This document shows, one piece after another, positions 22,805 through 33,600 of a stretch of DNA of 64,000 nt. The stretch covers positions 3,174,501 through 3,238,500 of the forward strand of contig OZ024848.1 in the NCBI GenBank assembly GCA_964017145.1. The letters run 5' to 3'. The stretch's first letter is position 1; each line of letters starts with the position of its first letter. The stretch comes from Agrocybe praecox. Lineage: Eukaryota > Basidiomycota > Agaricomycetes > Agaricales > Agrocybaceae. Position numbers and translations under genes: made by a program. The notes under the pieces were generated by a model. The model worked only from the letters and a program-made list of their open reading frames with translations. It was not told where the DNA came from and made no database searches.

Positions 22805-23999
22805 ACCTGGAAAGCAACGGGATGTTGATTTGCCCGAACCCTCCACCAGCTCTCAACGACGACCAGCCCCATATCCACGCAACTTACAACTTCGGGATTC
22901 AGATTTGCGCCCACACTGTCATGGTCGTGATCGTCTACGGCTCTGGCGTCCACGCTCTGCCTCATCAAACCAAGAAATATCGGGTCTCACGCAGAATGAT
23001 GTTGAGCGTGTCATTTCCGTGATGTCCCGAGCTTGGGAAATTGACACACAGGCTACGTACGGAGCAGGACTTCTCATCTACCATGTTTTCTGTGATTCAC
23101 GCAATATTGCTGAGATGGACAGAGCTCCTGCATCTCAAGACCTTCTTTCTGCATTTGTTTCCAGCCTTGCAGCATCATACTCAGGGAAAACTATATCAAA
23201 TTACTTATATGGGGTTCGTGCATGGCACCTTTTACATAGGATCTCATGGGTGATGAACCGGGACGAAATGGACACATTGCTGCGAGCTGCGGACAAGCTT
23301 TCACCTCCATCATCAAAGCGCAAAAAGAGGCGTCCATACACTGTTGACTTTATAGCGGCCTTACGGAACCACCTTGACTTAACAATCCCTTTGGATGCAG
23401 CTGTGTTTGCCTGTTTAACTTCATGCTTTTATGCATCCGCGCGGGTTGGAGAATTTACGGTGCCAAAACTGGATGGCTTTGATGCTTCCCGTCACGTCAC
23501 ACGCAGCCATTTATCCCATGACCAGGACAGAAATGGTTTACGAGTCACGGTGCTTCACCTTCCGCGCTCCAAGACAGCACTGGATGGGGAGGATGTTTAC
23601 TGGGCAAAGCAGAGTGGTCCTACCGACCCCGACGAGGCCCTGGAAAATCATCTCCGGGTCAACAAGCCCACCAACACTGACCACCTTTTCGCCTATCGCA
23701 AGAGCAACGGTTCCGGTCTCCAGCCTCTCACCAAAAGAAAACTCATTGAATGTTTGGCAAAAGCTGCGCGTGCGGCAAAACTGGAGCCCTTACAGGGCCA
23801 TGGTATACGCATCGGCTCTGTCCTCGAGTATTTATTGCGCGGCATGCCCTTCGATGTTATGAAGACAAAAGGACGATGGGCTAGCGATGCTTTCCTGACA
23901 TATTTGCGAAAGCATGCACTTATACTCGCCCCATACATTCAAGAAAATACAGCCTTTTATGACAAATTCATTCGTTATACCATGCCACCAGTGCGATAA
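22644..23999 (+). CDS. Tyrosine recombinase of the Ngaro-like element
   Basis: A 451-residue frame from ATG 22644. The catalytic set of the lambda-integrase family is visible: Arg in YASARVGEF, Lys in LPRSKTALD, His-x-x-Arg in HGIRIGSVLEYLLRG, Trp in GRWASDAF, and Tyr in LTYLRKH. The N-terminal half has helical core-binding-like sequence. It overlaps the RT frame by 161 bp. The recombinase would integrate the circular DNA intermediate in place of a DDE integrase. All catalytic residues are present, so the element could be autonomous. Confidence 0.87.
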   Translation: MASTELMVAVSANHLTELYQRKKNIRAEAAVETPKCSKLDEQRMTRSSRAPTTRPGKQRDVDLPEPSTSSQRRPAPYPRNLQLRDSDLRPHCHGRDRLRLWRPRSASSNQEISGLTQNDVERVISVMSRAWEIDTQATYGAGLLIYHVFCDSRNIAEMDRAPASQDLLSAFVSSLAASYSGKTISNYLYGVRAWHLLHRISWVMNRDEMDTLLRAADKLSPPSSKRKKRRPYTVDFIAALRNHLDLTIPLDAAVFACLTSCFYASARVGEFTVPKLDGFDASRHVTRSHLSHDQDRNGLRVTVLHLPRSKTALDGEDVYWAKQSGPTDPDEALENHLRVNKPTNTDHLFAYRKSNGSGLQPLTKRKLIECLAKAARAAKLEPLQGHGIRIGSVLEYLLRGMPFDVMKTKGRWASDAFLTYLRKHALILAPYIQENTAFYDKFIRYTMPPVR

Positions 24000-24109
24000 C
24001 TTAATTTCAAATTTGCTGCGCCATTGGGTAAGCAACCCCAGTCGTCTTTCCTAAAATTGGGTAACGAGACTCACTCGCCGCGTCATTAGACTCCTTTGAT
24101 TATTTGGGT

Positions 24110-24298
24110 GTCGCTTTTCGTCTCATTGCCCTTTCACAAAGATATCTTAGGGGTGGCCGGAGAGCACTTCGTGCTTTCGCCCACTCGCTTACTTCGCAGC
24201 ATATTCTATTCTATATTTAAAATAATCATATGCTAGATAGTGCATGAACATCATAATCTCTTTGCTTTCATGCTGAACGAAAGAGTGAATCTCAAAGA
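24110..24298 (+). repeat. Split direct repeat B1
   Basis: 189 bp beginning GTCGCTTTTCGTCTC and ending CTCAAAGA. It abuts A2 directly and matches B2 at 24626-24814. Confidence 0.88.
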
Positions 24299-24469
24299 TT
24301 GTGATTCTAAAATAGAACGAAGGACAGTGTAGAATAGGGTCTTTGTGAGAACGGATGAGGTGGCACGTGTCTTTCTCTTTCTCGTACCACCATCATCTTT
24401 CGGTGGTTTTCGCTCGGGCAATTTACAGCGCATCGAAGTCTTCGAGCGCATCTTTCGTTCAGAATTTTC
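24298..24469 (+). repeat. Split direct repeat A2
   Basis: 172-bp copy of A1, directly following B1. The B1/A2 joint shares one base with each repeat and would correspond to the circle junction. Confidence 0.88.
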
Positions 24470-24625
24470 ACCCACCCTCCACTCCCGAGAAGTTGGATTT
24501 TGCCGAAATTCCCATACTCCATTGCAATTTCTTACAGCAAAATCATACTGACCATCTCTGAGGTTTCTTGTAGGAGGTCAACGACGATATCAACGACGGA
24601 TCAGATGTGGTATTCCCACCCACCC

Positions 24626-24814
24626 GTCGCTTTTCGTCTCATTGCCCTTTCACAAAGATATCTTAGGGGTGGCCGGAGAGCACTTCGTGCTTTCGCCCAC
24701 TCGCTTACTTCGCAGCATATTCTATTCTATATTTAAAATAATCATATGCTAGATAGTGCATGAACATCATAATCTCTTTGCTTTCATGCTGAACGAAAGA
24801 GTGAATCTCAAAGA
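24626..24814 (+). repeat. Split direct repeat B2 (right end of element)
   Basis: 189-bp copy of B1. Its end, CTCAAAGA, marks the right boundary of the Ngaro-like element; unique sequence follows. Confidence 0.88.
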
Positions 24815-24886
24815 CGAGTCCTAAAGGCCTTATTCTTGCCTTATTCTCAGGCTATGATTATATCACGTGCATATTCTCACGGTTCA

Positions 24887-24928
24887 TTCCAATGCGGCTC
24901 GGTGCGCCTTGAGTGCGCCGCATTGGAA
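24887..24928. repeat. Perfect 12-bp inverted repeat (hairpin)
   Basis: TTCCAATGCGGC at 24887-24898 is exactly complementary to GCCGCATTGGAA at 24917-24928, with an 18-base loop. It sits 73 bp past the retroelement end. It could be a structured RNA, a terminator-like fold or a protein site; the sequence does not say which. Confidence 0.6.
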
Positions 24929-25084
24929 TTCTTTACAAATTCTTTATCCATATTCTACAACTAAAGCCATTATTTGAAGACTTGTATTAGAAAAACTGGA
25001 CGCTTTTGGAGGGAGAGACATAGTGCGGTGCTAGAACGGAACTGACAACCAGTACGTTCGATATCAGGCAGGTGGATTACCTTC

Positions 25085-26098
25085 TTGATTTTATTGATGA
25101 ACTGCTCTCCTAGCCATCCTCGTACGATGGGGAGGTTTGAACATGCGGAATCCATTCAAGAACCAGCGTCGGAGGATGAACAGCCACACTGCGAACCACC
25201 TCTTTCAGAATTTACCTTCCAGTCATTGCCGCCCGAGCTTTTACTTCAAATATTCTCGTTCCTGGAGCTCAAACCTTACATTATCTCTCATGCTGTCTGC
25301 AAAGAATGACAGAGCCTATTACCATTGGTCGATATCCATCCAATGAGAAGGCGTCTATTCAACCTATTCCACCACATGCTCGAAAGCCCGCGTTTTCTCG
25401 ACACAAGACCATGGACGCTGAAGAATCTCCAATCTTTTGATAGACAAGGCTATGTCGATGCCCTGCTATTGCAGTATCCCGCTATCCCAGAAGAATTTAA
25501 AATTTGGATCTTGGAATGGCCTGCACGGATGGCTATTTTTGCTATGTGGCCTGGATTACCGATCGTCAAGCATAGAACAACATGTCTCCAGTGGGCCGAG
25601 GGCGTGAATTGGATTGCGTACGGCTCACCGATGCTAACGACTGTTGGATACAAGGAAGGATATCTCAAGCCGCGGTTTATTCCGGCTCTTCTTGTATGGA
25701 AATTCCATGGCGGCGCTGATTCATTACTTTTCGAAAAGGATATTCCAGAGCTCTTTGATCGCGTTTTATCCACGAGCGTGTACTACGGAGAAGCAGTAGC
25801 AGTATACCCTCATCCTCCCACAGATTCCGACCTCGAGGACGACGAATCATATATCAATACCCCTTTCGCTGACTGGATTACTTACTTAGAGAAAACCTGG
25901 GATAGAACTCTTAGCCGATTCTCGGAACCAGGTTTCCCCGCAGACAAAGTTGGCTCCATAGAGTCAGAACCAATCAAGTTTCCTATAGCATACCACTTTT
26001 GCGATCCCAAAACGACATTCCTTCCATCACCCCCATGGGTGTCAAGTCATCTCACTTCCTTCCAGGATGATATTGCCCGTTACTACGCCGGATCATAG
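25085..26098 (+). pseudogene. F-box protein gene with one nonsense codon
   Basis: One reading frame runs from ATG 25085 (or ATG 25127) to TAG 26098 except for a TGA at 25307-25309. Before it lies an F-box (LPPELLLQIFSFLELKPYI, ISHAVCKE); after it QSLLPLVDIHPMRRRLFNLF, then TRPWTLKNLQSFDR, ILEWPARMAIFAMWPGLP, and a C-terminal YHFCDPKTTFLPSPPW. The stop falls exactly where related mushroom F-box proteins have Trp (CKEW), so TGG changed to TGA is the simplest explanation. F-box proteins bind Skp1 and recruit substrates to SCF ubiquitin ligases. Either the allele is null, or the downstream part is made from an internal ATG at 25346. Confidence 0.82.
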
Positions 26099-27115
26099 TT
26101 TCCGATTGGCTCTTTTAAGTTTCCATTGCTCATCTGCTTGTACATATCATTACTCTTTCTCGATTGGTTAGACTCGTTGTGCCTATGTGTTTTCCGGAAT
26201 AGATCTTCCAATTCAGGCTGTGTGACCATTATAGTCGGGTATCGTCTTCTTGGTGGACTCTTCCTCACTTTTGGGAACAGTGTTTTATCAAACTCCTCGT
26301 TAGCTGCGATTTTGTCTAAGGAACATAATAGTTTCACGACACCAATCAACTGGATAGTCAAAATCGTGAGGCTTACATCTTTCATAGTCTCCTTTGACTA
26401 TGTTCTATTGCACCTTCTGAACAAACTCAACGTAGTGAGAAGTTCATGGAACGTTTCGAAGAGATTTTGATAATGAATTGAGGGGCGAGCTTGCTATTCT
26501 TTTATAAGAGGTCGGAAATATCGAGCCCACTTCTCTCAGAGTACTAATATCGATACGATACAAAAGAAGTCCTAGATATAGAAATTATTGTTCCAACAGG
26601 TGAAGGCATGATTTTAGGTATTTTTTGGGGCGCTGAATGTCGGTGCTTTGAGTTTCAAAGACAGGGAACCATCAATGCTATTGTTAATGTCAAGAATAAC
26701 ACATTTGAATGTTATCGTAATTTGTGTTAAGAAGTCAACAGAGTGGGGGTCCGAGGGCAGAGAAGATACATAATAAACACCTCCGAAGAAGTTCAAGCTA
26801 ATGGAACGACGTCAAAAATGTATAAAAGACAGGCCGGTCGTACAGTGACGATTACGAGTACTGAGGAACACCAAAAATTTGAACCTAGAAGGACAACATA
26901 AGAAGTATGTCTAGAGTAAATGGGAACGGAGCGGGGAGCATACAAAGAAAATACGATCTCAAAATATGATGAAGCACTACAAAAAGCGACGATAAAGAAA
27001 AAAGAGGTAGAACCTATTTCCGAACTAAAGCGAGAGCTCGCGTACTCACTTTCCAGAAATCCCCGTCCTGATCCTCCTCCTTCCTCGGCGTCATCAACGT
27101 TTGAATTTGAGGAGC
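26099..27115. other. Intergenic with unassigned open frames
   Basis: A minus-strand stretch (26100-26385) contains a plausible C-terminal peptide with PRRRYPTIMVTQPELEDLFR. I could not link it to a start or to upstream exons. Nothing else is recognised. Confidence 0.35.
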
Positions 27116-27759
27116 TCACGCTGGATGATGCTCCATCAGATAGAGCAAGAACCGACCGTTTTCAACCCATGGTAAGACTTCAACCTTCTCTGTGTTGGAG
27201 AATTGGGGTTTGGGGGCGTTTGCAGCATCCGAAGGAGGGCATGGAGGAGCCGTCGGAGGGCAATTATCATGCGCTGCGGCGAGTGATTGACGTCCCGTTC
27301 GCTGTTGAGAATTAATATTAGCATATTAGAGCAATGCCTGACTAATAGAAACGGAAAAAGAAAAAAAGGTTGGACAACAGGCGAGGAGTCCAATTTAATT
27401 GCAAATGTGCACCCAAAGCAAGAGCATTCCGAAGTCGAAAAAGAGAGGAGGGTAGAAAAAGAGAGGAGAAAGATGGAAAACACAATGCCCACCTTATCAT
27501 ACGCACATTTCCACTCCGAAACCGCCAAATCCGAATGGATTGAAGGTACAGCGTACACGCATTCGAATATTGTATAGTGGGAGTCCCACCCAATTGCATT
27601 TGCACGTTTCACGAGAGGCCAGGGATCCGTCGGGTTCGAGTTGGTTAGAGGGCACGAGAATAAACACTGGTTTGGTGTCGAGTGTTCTTGGGCTTGGGCT
27701 TGAGCGAGGAGGGGGAGCGGGAGGAACAGAAACGACACGAGTAAGGAGGTCGAGGGCAT
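27116..27759 (-). CDS. Small secreted cysteine-containing protein (family S1, copy 3)
   Basis: Two exons (27493-27759 and 27116-27301) encode 150 residues. The signal peptide MPSTSLLVSFLFLPLPLLAQ leads into CLFSCPLT, PWPLVKRANAIGWDSHYTIF, SEWKCAYDK, a Pro-rich middle and LPWVENGRFLLYLMEHH. The copy at 11962-12938 has an extra intron inside the Cys-Val-Tyr codons; here that intron is absent without loss of frame. The KR pair and Trp/Tyr pattern are conserved between the two intact copies. Function unknown; size, signal peptide and duplication fit a secreted effector-like or cell-wall protein (inference). Confidence 0.78.
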
Positions 27760-28215
27760 TTCCTGTCGTACGTTGGGTGTATTTCTTATGATAGTTCGAC
27801 TCCTATATCCGTTTTCCTTTTCTTTCCTTTTCTCAGGTTTGGCGTTGGTCCTAATGGTCTAAGTGTGGGCGCCAGTCGTCCTGGTAGGTATTCGTTGTCG
27901 TGGTGCGGTCGTTATCGGGAACAAGTCGCTAGTCCTGGGCAGATACGTGGGTGAAGTTCTTCCTCCGATTATGGGCCGCCTCCCGCCGGTATTCCTGTGG
28001 AATGTCAAGAGACAGATTGACCTCTGTCAAGGAAAAGATCAGGCCATGATGATCGTGAACGGTGTTAACGAGGATGTTTCAGAATGCAGACCGGTAACGT
28101 CGGCACAGAGACGGTGACTGGGCCTGGTCACGAGGTATTACGTCATTATGATCCTGATAGGGGTTATTCTCAAGATATTATTAGCGCGCGCATACCCTAT
28201 ACAAATTGGACTCGA
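27116..28215. repeat. Segmental duplicate of 14997-15860
   Basis: Gene plus 5' flank matching the earlier segment in the same orientation. The flank 27760-28215 has no gene of its own and presumably contains the promoter of the secreted-protein gene. Confidence 0.7.
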
Positions 28216-28267
28216 ATGTATATCTGCATTAGACTAGATACTCGATGATACATAAGAGGGTCCACTT

Positions 28268-29707
28268 CTACTTTCCAGTTGGGCGAACTGGCTGCACAGT
28301 TGGGCGCGGTTCGACCTGTGCGACTGATGCAAAGAATCTCGAGTTAGTAGCACCGTCACCCTGAAATATCTTCGTCAGCATTTCTTCCCGGGTACATATA
28401 AAATGGCTGCTTACGATCATTGAACTTGGGAATCCGGGCTCAAAAGTGTTTGTACTTTCCAGATATTTGATTTTTTCGCCACTCAAAGAAAGTTCAAGAG
28501 CTTCGACATTGGCAAGGAGATGTTCAATTTTACGACCTCCAATAATTGGGAAGACGTATGGTGTCTTCTGCATTAAGTATGCAATGGCGACTGAGAAAAT
28601 TAGAGATCAGTCAGTATCGGATCAAGACCATAATTAAATGGTAGTACGTACCTGCAGTGATACTCTTTGCGCCGACTTCCTCTGCCACCTTCTCAAGTGC
28701 CTTGCAGACCGCCTTCTCTTTGTCTGTACGTTCCCATTGCGAGCTGAAAACCATGCGACCTTTTTCGCCGGTCTGACGTCGTCGCTCCTCTTCTTCGTCG
28801 GTTCTAATCTTCCCTCCTGCAAGGACGTTGAATGGAGCGAGTGCCATGCCCTCCGCTTTAGCCATGGGGATGATTTCTCGCTCAAACGAGCGCTCGAGGA
28901 CATTCCATGCGCCTTGGTAAATTACGAATGGGGTCAATGCGTGATCACGAGCATATTGGTTTGCTCGAGATACAATCCAAGCAGGAGTGTCGGAGACTCC
29001 CTGACACAAATGCATTAGTATGGATTTCAATTATCGAGTGGGTAGAGTAGGACGTACCAAATAAAGGACCTTTCCTTGAACAACAAGGTTGTGAAGAGAT
29101 TTCATGACCTCTTCGATGCTGGTGTCCCAGTCCCAGAAGTGGACGTAAAACAAGTCGATGTACGTGGTTCGAAGCTTCTTGAGGGACGCTGCGACAGATA
29201 TATGCATAGATTTTGAATTATTCCCCGCGAACATAATCTGTTGCTTGAAGTCGTCCTGTCGGGTTTTGTAATTGCTGCTATACTAGAAGATAATCAGTGA
29301 AACTCGAAGCAAGACCTGAAATTGAATAAAGTAAGTACCTTTGTAGCAATAAACAATTGGTCTCGAATATTCCTCTGTTCAGCCCACTCTCCTATAAATT
29401 CCTCTGAACTCTCGTCCTGGCTAAATACGAATACGATGAGCAATTGTCTGCACAAACAAAAAAAGTGACCAGCAACGTACTACATATTCGCAGTATCAAT
29501 AAAGTTCCCTCCGTTGTCGTAATAGGCATCGAGGAGCTTGAAGCTAGTTTCTTGATCCATGCTCCCCATACCGAAGGCAGCCCATTTATCACCGATACTC
29601 ATAGCACCAAGCTGGATGGCAGAGACGTGTACGCCAGCGGTGGGCGAGAGAAGACGATAGCGCCCAAGAGCTGTTTTTGGGGCGTCTGCTGGTTTGAAGA
29701 TAGACAT
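28268..29707 (-). CDS. Aldo-keto reductase, aryl-alcohol dehydrogenase / norsolorinic acid reductase type
   Basis: Six exons (29481-29707, 29339-29420, 29058-29282, 28652-29000, 28415-28590, 28268-28360), all in phase, give 383 residues. Landmarks: [39 protein letters not shown] (catalytic Asp and Tyr), FIATKY (Lys), [15 protein letters not shown] (His), [33 protein letters not shown], and [14 protein letters not shown] for cofactor binding. The family (AKR9) reduces aryl aldehydes or polyketide carbonyls with NADPH. In white-rot fungi such enzymes recycle veratryl aldehyde, which fits the peroxidase nearby (inference). The usual NNY before the catalytic Tyr region reads NMY. The gene looks intact. 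Confidence 0.9.
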
Positions 29708-29882
29708 CGTTGTTGTTACAAGAGGAGACTTTCGTTGGAAGTGAGCGCGTTACTTTGCAAATGAGGATATTGAGTATGGGTTTCGAAAAGACTACGATGC
29801 TTTTATAGGTTCAAATCGTGCCGTACCTGCCGCGCGCCGGTGTCAACTACTTCACCTACAACAACGTTGGCACCGGGCACTT

Positions 29883-30193
29883 GGACTGCACCATGTTGAT
29901 AACGGTAGAGAGCCAACGAATGAATGTCCTTGAATCAATTTCCAATACGCACAGAGCACAGAAACGTAGTTGACTTAGTAATCCACTTTCGGCTACCGCA
30001 AGATTTTTGCATGAACTCAACATGTCACCAATAAAATTGGCCTGCACCACGTCGATAACGGTAGAGACCCAACTAATGGCTGTCCTTGAATCAATTTCCA
30101 ATACGCACAGAGAGCAAAAACAAAGTTGACTTAGTAATCCACTTTCGGCTACCCCAAGGTGCTCGCGTCAACTCCACATGTCTCCCATAAAAT
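29883..30193. repeat. Two-copy tandem repeat, unit about 156 bp
   Basis: Units 29883-30038 and 30039-30193 share GCACCA.GT.GATAACGGTAGAG, CCTTGAATCAATTTCC, ACGCACAGAG and TTGACTTAGTAATCC. The repeat lies 176-486 bp upstream of the aldo-keto reductase start and may be part of its promoter. Confidence 0.75.
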
Positions 30194-30390
30194 GACGTGT
30201 TTTCGGGCGTAAATATACCGGCTTCCTCGGCTTCGCAAAGAAACTTTCCGTTATGACACTTGAAAGAGTCGCTGGACGTTCATTGACCACTGGGTGTCCA
30301 ATCACGAAGTTTTCATTATCTTATCATGCATTGCGGCCTAAAATGTAGCTTAGTAAGTGGATGATAGTATGTACCTGGCCAGCTACCCCG

Positions 30391-30639
30391 TCATACACGC
30401 TGGGCCGACTTGCTAGTTATATCGATGGCAGGAACGGCCCAAGTAAGGAGGTAAGGGGCCGTTTTCTGCACCATGTGTTGAACGGACTGTACTGATGCAT
30501 CTAGGTTATCGCCTATAAGCACCGGGATCTTCCCTGGAGGTTGTGTTACCCATTGTCGTGTCTCATTTACCTCCAAGTTGTAGACTAAAATTGTTGTTGG
30601 CAAAGTGATAGTACTATTGGGATCGACGTACGCGATCAT
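30391..30639 (-). other. In-frame continuation after the NLR stop codon
   Basis: Directly after the TAG at 30640-30642, the same frame stays open for 82 codons, to a TGA at 30391. It contains protein-like sequence (STITLPTTILVYNLEV, QWVTQPPGKIPVLIGD). Either TAG is a nonsense change of CAG in a longer protein, or the tail is dispensable. Confidence 0.45.
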
Positions 30640-33600
30640 CTACTGTGTACTAGATTGCGCTATGAGCCGCAGTATAGCATCCTTCTCTCTTTCCGTAAAT
30701 ATTGATGCCTTAGTCTCGACCAGAGGGTATGGATATGCCCACTCATCCACCTCCCGTGCCACCCCACTTCCGTCTTTCCAACGTTCAACATACGCATCCA
30801 TTCCGCGAAGTAGCATGTCTCGATATTGAGAGGACAAGATAGGCTTTTGCAGCGCTGTTTTTGTTTTGCAAAGCCGAAGCAGCTTGTCGCACCTCCCTGC
30901 GCGCGGAAAAAAGTAGAGGATATATCCAAGGAGTACAAGGTCCTCATAGGCGTCAATACTTGAACCTTTAAGAACATTTAGCCGTTTGTGGTATGATAAC
31001 ACCAAGTCCACGTACCATCCTCTTCCCTTGCCGGTGCCGTAACACAAATTTTCCGAATCAGATCCAGGTCAGAGTCATCAGTGACACTCAGATCATCTTC
31101 GTAGCGTATCTGAAGAATCTCAAGATAGGCGTGTGCGTGAACCTTGCTTTTCGTATGAGCTTCACCTTCGTGGTCGTTTTGGGATGTTATTTGATCCCAT
31201 TGTGAGAGTATTTCTACATCTCTGGAATCATAAGATCGGGACGTACTCAGCTCAGCCTCGTGAGGTGGATGGACATAAGGAGGGAGGCCCGAGTTGATTA
31301 AGAGTTCAAGGCAGCTTATAACAGCATTCGAGTATAGGCGCCCGCCAGAGTTCTTGATGGAGTATTGTCTCGATTGGAATGGGTTCATCAAATATTCAGC
31401 AACCAATACATCCTGTTCAACAAAAGGCAGACGCGAGCTCCAGTGGGCGGAAAGCCACAGTGCATCCCCGTTCCGGCGTCCTGCAAGGCCTCCTCCGATT
31501 AATTTAGTTGATGGTATTGTTTCTCTCAAACACAAAATGGCCAGTAAGAGTGACAGTTTTGTGTTCGTGTAGTAGGCTTCAATCGTAATGCGGTATTCAT
31601 CGTCCAGAGCCATTTGTAGCGTGACATAGGCTTCCATCATATTCTAGATAATATATTAGTAAAAGTGTGACGAACAGAGATTGACAGTACATACCGAACG
31701 TTTAAAAAAATGTAGAAGTTTTGGGATAACAAACCTGACATAAATTTCATAGGTGTTGTCACTTAATTGTTTCAAGCGCAAAAGTCGGGCAATAGATCGG
31801 CCATCCAACATATCTGCGAGTTCAACGTTGCTGGTGACCTTTTCGGATAAAAACACAAATACGGTGCCAGCGAGTTCTAGCGAGCTGTCGCTGATCCCAA
31901 TTGCAGAACTGCACTCTGAGGTATTGAATCAGTCTACAGAAAACATAATTGTGGCATTCTTACTCATGATAAAACTGAGGCATCGTTTAAGCTGTTCGTG
32001 GATTACCTCGTTGGGATTGCGGTAATATTCCTTTGACCTTGCTGGATCGGCAAGGAAGTCCTGCAAAGAAGCATGCAGAACCTTGATAGTTCGACCGCTT
32101 TTTGTGTCGGCAAAGTCAACCAAACCTCCGAGTTCGCATAGGTGGCTCTCAATGCTTCCGGGATCGAGACCAAGGATGCATTCTAAATCGGAGAGATTGA
32201 AGTTCGCTTTGCAACTGTGTACATTTATTGCAAGCCGTAAGATGTCGAGGACCAGCGCAATGTCCTCCACTTGTTCCGCCGATGAGATGAGAATATGGGT
32301 GTATAGGCGATCCAATTCAGCAAACGGCATATCCTTGTCATTCACCGGAGGACGAAGACCTTGAATAATCTCGAGCCGATGGTCGGGGCGTTTGCGAGGG
32401 GATCCAATATCCTTGATGACAGTTGCCGCATAGATAAACTGCGCGGAAGATTTGTTTACCAGTGCGCGTATTGTCGCATCAGTGGGCCACGATACTGAAA
32501 GGAAGTGCTTGAAACGATGAGTGTTACGGATTTGTTGAAACTTGTCACGCAAGAAATGTTCAATATCGTGTGCATCACGGTAGTCGTTGTCCAGAGAAAT
32601 CCGACCCAGAACGTTCAAAGTATCTGCGTCAAATGCTGCTTTAATGTCGATTTCGGCGCGGCTTGCCACGAGGAACAGGAGTGAATTCGGGAGGCGAAGT
32701 CGATTCACCGCTTCAAAGAGAGCAAGAATGATTTCGCGCTGGGCGTCAACACCCTGACACTCATCAAGCCCATCGATGATTATAATCCGTCGAGCGATAG
32801 GATAAGCATTCATGTCTACGAGTCTTTGGAGAGGCCCTTGAATTAGGGTGTTAAATTGAGAGACGATGTTGCGGTCAAATATCCTGCGGTCATTTTCGAT
32901 GACTGCGAAAATGTCCTCTTTCAAAGTGGGAATATAGGTGGAAATTTGATACGCAATTGTTGCCATCAGAGACCCAGGATGATTTCTCGATCTGTCCAGG
33001 CGTGCAAAGAAGAAGCTGGCGAGCAGGTATCCACTTTCCTCGCAGATTTCCGCCAATGTTTGTGCGATGGCCGATTTTCCAGCGCCGGCAGCACCGTTCA
33101 GCCACATAATCAACTTTTCTTTCGTCTCCGCGTCACGTCCCATAATCCAGTCCATGATCTTCTTCAGGACAGCTTGTCGAGTGTTCTCGTGGCATTTTGG
33201 AGGATCACGCCGATCCTTGGAATTGTGGAACGCGGCCGAAGAAACATTCTTGTCGAGCAACCCTTGTGCCTCTGCGATAAAGAGCGACGGGGTTCGCCAT
33301 CTTCAACAGAACGGGGAAGTGGAAAAGCAGGGGGCTCACCTCTGGGACCTTGGTAAATGTATTGGCTTCCGGTAATATTATTGAACTGACCACCCGTCAC
33401 TATCCCATTGATTGCACCTCGGGGAATTCAACTTTTGAGGTCACACCAAAATTTCCTAAAAAACATAAGTTTAGTGCAAAATTTAAGGCCCACGGAAAAC
33501 ATATGTGAAATTGAAAGTTTAGCAATAAACCAAAGGTCCACCAAAATTAAAAATTTTATTTGTAATTTTGTACCACACCAAAACCTGAATGATATTATTG

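Larger units (their letters stand above)
18837..24814 (+). mobile_element. Ngaro-like (DIRS-order) YR retroelement with split direct repeats
   Basis: A 5,978-bp element in the order A1 (18837-19008), coding region, B1 (24110-24298), A2 (24298-24469), B2 (24626-24814). This A1-ORF-B1-A2-B2 arrangement is the split-direct-repeat hallmark of Ngaro/PAT-type elements. It encodes gag, RT/RNase H and a tyrosine recombinase. I see no methyltransferase domain, which favours Ngaro. A1 versus A2 and B1 versus B2 look identical on inspection, suggesting recent insertion. There is no target-site duplication, as expected for recombinase-mediated integration. A spacer of 156 bp separates A2 from B2. Confidence 0.88.

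Noticed and set aside
18837..24469. LTR retrotransposon with A1/A2 as LTRs
   Set aside because: A1/A2 are only 172 bp, the right end has the B1-A2-B2 split pattern, and a tyrosine recombinase replaces a DDE integrase and protease.
26126..26470. 114-codon plus-strand membrane protein after the F-box gene
   Set aside because: Hydrophobic only because it lies opposite a polar minus-strand frame in AT-rich DNA; no family likeness.
29467..29495. Stop codon in exon 1 of the aldo-keto reductase
   Set aside because: The apparent TAG after AATATG is removed when the GTACGT donor two bases on is used. The joined codon gives the expected Tyr.
29808..29824. tRNA gene suggested by GGTTCAAATC (B-box-like)
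   Set aside because: No acceptor stem or A box at the right distance upstream; no cloverleaf can be drawn.
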